Below are positions 11,529-12,933 of a stretch of DNA of 12,933 nt, piece after piece. The stretch covers positions 1 through 12,933 of the forward strand of contig JAQUNE010000028.1 in NCBI GenBank assembly GCA_028717765.1, written 5' to 3'. The DNA is from Candidatus Omnitrophota bacterium. GTDB taxonomy: Bacteria > Omnitrophota > Koll11 > Gygaellales > Profunditerraquicolaceae. Under the pieces are notes generated by a model, which was given only the letters and a program-made list of their open reading frames with translations, was not told the DNA's origin and ran no database searches. The position numbers were made by a program, and so were the translations under genes. Within the stretch, counting starts at the first letter, position 1; each line of letters opens with the position of its first letter.

Positions 11529-12933
11529 ATGAAGAAAGATATACGCTTAGGATTGGCACAAATAAATTGTACAGTCGGCGACTTAGAAGGTAATTATCAA
11601 AAAGTAACCGCGTGCCTGCAAAAGGGCGCAAAATCAGGGGTAGATATTTTAGTTTTTCCTGAATTAACCCTTACTGGCTATCCCCCGGAAGACCTTTTAT
11701 TAAAAGCGAAATTCATTTCCGATAATCTGAAAAAATTAAATGATTTAAGCCGGCTGGTAAAGGATATGGTAGTGGTGATTGGTTTTGTAGATAGGCAAAG
11801 CAAAAATATTTTTAATGCCGCTGCGGTAATCTACAAACAAAAGATCCGGGGTAAATACCATAAGGCAATTTTACCTAATTACGGGGTTTTTGATGAAAAA
11901 CGCTATTTCTCTCCAGGAGAAAAGCAGCCGATTTTTAAATTCGCTGATTATATTTTTGGAGTAAATATCTGCGAGGATATCTGGTATGAGAACGGCCCCG
12001 TAGCAAAACAGGCCAAAGCCGGAAGCAAACTGATCTTGAATATTAATGCCTCTCCCTATCACGCGGGAAAAATCAAAGAAAGAGAAAAAATCATTAAGTA
12101 TCAGGCAAAAGCAAATCGGGTCTCTATTGCTTACGTAAATTTAGTGGGTGGACAGGATGAATTAGTTTTTGATGGCCAGAGTATGATTATCGACTCCCAG
12201 GGCAGGTTAATTGCCAGGGCGCAGGCCTTTAAAGAAGAATTATTAATTGCGGATCTTGGCCTTCCTGTTGCTAGATTGCATTCTTTAAAAGGCATTGTTA
12301 CGATTGCCAATAAGATTACCCTAAAAGACAAAGTGAAGGTTGCGCCAAAGAAGGCAGCTGCTTTATTACCGGTTGCAGAAATTTATCAGGCACTGCTCTT
12401 AGGGTTAACTGATTATGTAGCTAAGAATAATTTTGGTAAAGCAGTCATTGGTTTAAGCGGCGGGATTGATTCAAGCCTGGTAGCTGCACTTGCAGTGGAT
12501 AGTTTAGGAAAAGAAAATGTCGTTGGCGTATTTATGCCTTCAGAATATTCTTCACAAGAGTCATTGGATGATGCTAGGCAATTAGCGCAAAATTTAGGAA
12601 TTAAGTTCCTTACTATTTCGATAACTGGAATATTCAAAGCCTATCTTTCGGAGTTTGCCCAGTATTTTGGAGTAACAGAACCGGATATCACCGAAGAAAA
12701 CTTACAGGCGCGTATCAGGGGTAATATTCTCATGGCGCTCTCTAATAAATTTAAATGGCTGGTTTTAACCACGGGAAATAAATCTGAAATGAGCACAGGC
12801 TATGCCACTCTTTACGGGGATATGGCAGGAGGTTTTGCGGTAATTAAAGATGTACCGAAGATTTTGGTTTATCAATTATGCGCATACAGAAATTCCCTCT
12901 CCGCGGTAATTCCCGAACGCGCGATTACCAAGG
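11529..12933 (+). CDS. nadE: Glutamine-dependent NAD(+) synthetase, 3' end missing
   Basis: Makes NAD from nicotinate adenine dinucleotide, using glutamine-derived ammonia and ATP. 468 codons are present; full-length proteins have about 540-580 residues, and the frame is open to the right edge. The N-terminal nitrilase-like glutaminase domain (about 4-250) has the triad Glu45 (FPELTLTGYPPEDL), Lys112 (YHKAILPNYGVFDE) and Cys148 (VNICEDIW). The synthetase domain starts near 285, with the ATP loop GLSGGIDSS (308-316) and later TTGNKSEMSTGYATLYGDMAGG (split). AAGGA at 11518-11522 precedes the ATG; a small TACAT/ATGTA hairpin (11506-11519) touches this site. It is the first gene after a repeat element, and its link to the redox genes may be only positional. 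Confidence 0.97.
   Translation, partial: MKKDIRLGLAQINCTVGDLEGNYQKVTACLQKGAKSGVDILVFPELTLTGYPPEDLLLKAKFISDNLKKLNDLSRLVKDMVVVIGFVDRQSKNIFNAAAVIYKQKIRGKYHKAILPNYGVFDEKRYFSPGEKQPIFKFADYIFGVNICEDIWYENGPVAKQAKAGSKLILNINASPYHAGKIKEREKIIKYQAKANRVSIAYVNLVGGQDELVFDGQSMIIDSQGRLIARAQAFKEELLIADLGLPVARLHSLKGIVTIANKITLKDKVKVAPKKAAALLPVAEIYQALLLGLTDYVAKNNFGKAVIGLSGGIDSSLVAALAVDSLGKENVVGVFMPSEYSSQESLDDARQLAQNLGIKFLTISITGIFKAYLSEFAQYFGVTEPDITEENLQARIRGNILMALSNKFKWLVLTTGNKSEMSTGYATLYGDMAGGFAVIKDVPKILVYQLCAYRNSLSAVIPERAITK

Noticed and set aside
1..12933. tRNA, rRNA, CRISPR array or transposase gene
   Set aside because: No cloverleaf, rRNA stretch, regularly spaced direct repeats or transposase coding sequence was seen on either strand.

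Overview
All genes in this window are on the + strand. It reads as an oxygen, superoxide, peroxide and nitric-oxide defence region of an obligately anaerobic bacterium. The evidence is a hybrid cluster protein, a superoxide reductase instead of superoxide dismutase, a flavodiiron oxygen/NO reductase with a separate rubredoxin, a rubrerythrin-type diiron protein, a thiol peroxidase and a thioredoxin-reductase/glutaredoxin pair. Genes are tightly packed, moderately AT-rich and mostly preceded by strong GGAGG-type ribosome sites. The gene mix and the structured intergenic repeats fit an uncultivated anaerobe, possibly of the Omnitrophota/Elusimicrobia kind, but no marker gene here fixes the phylum.

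Layout. Positions 1-1046 hold the 3' part of hcp, cut by the window edge. Positions 1131-2623 hold an AraC-type response regulator, a twin-hairpin repeat, a 36-residue Cys-rich small protein with its own terminator, and a receiver-only response regulator. A good promoter at 2628-2656 starts an operon of six genes: ferredoxin-reductase-like flavoprotein, superoxide reductase, ferritin-like helical protein, thiol peroxidase fused to pterin carbinolamine dehydratase, DJ-1/PfpI protein, and an ECF sigma factor with a Cys/His C-terminal domain. The last three are translationally coupled through ATGA overlaps. A Cys-rich rhodanese follows, then the flavodiiron protein fprA with its own promoter and an inverted repeat.

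Downstream of fprA come a second twin-hairpin repeat, a 20-residue CxxC/poly-Lys small ORF and a terminator. Rubredoxin, a flavin-binding split-barrel protein, a rubrerythrin-like protein and a glutaredoxin follow in close order. A long hairpin separates these from an AhpF-like/thioredoxin-reductase-like flavoprotein and a membrane polyferredoxin. A third twin-hairpin repeat precedes glutamine-dependent NAD synthetase, which runs off the right edge.

How the parts likely work together (inference from families). Rubredoxin and small flavoproteins carry electrons to the superoxide reductase, rubrerythrin-like protein and flavodiiron protein. The thiol peroxidase is re-reduced by the thioredoxin/glutaredoxin-type proteins. 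The ECF sigma with its metal/thiol domain may sense the stress and amplify the operon.

The points most worth a second look are the Tpx-PCD fusion, the sigma factor with a built-in Cys/His domain, three covarying twin-hairpin repeats, two tiny Cys-containing ORFs each followed by a terminator, and a TrxB-like protein without the NADPH motif beside a polyferredoxin.
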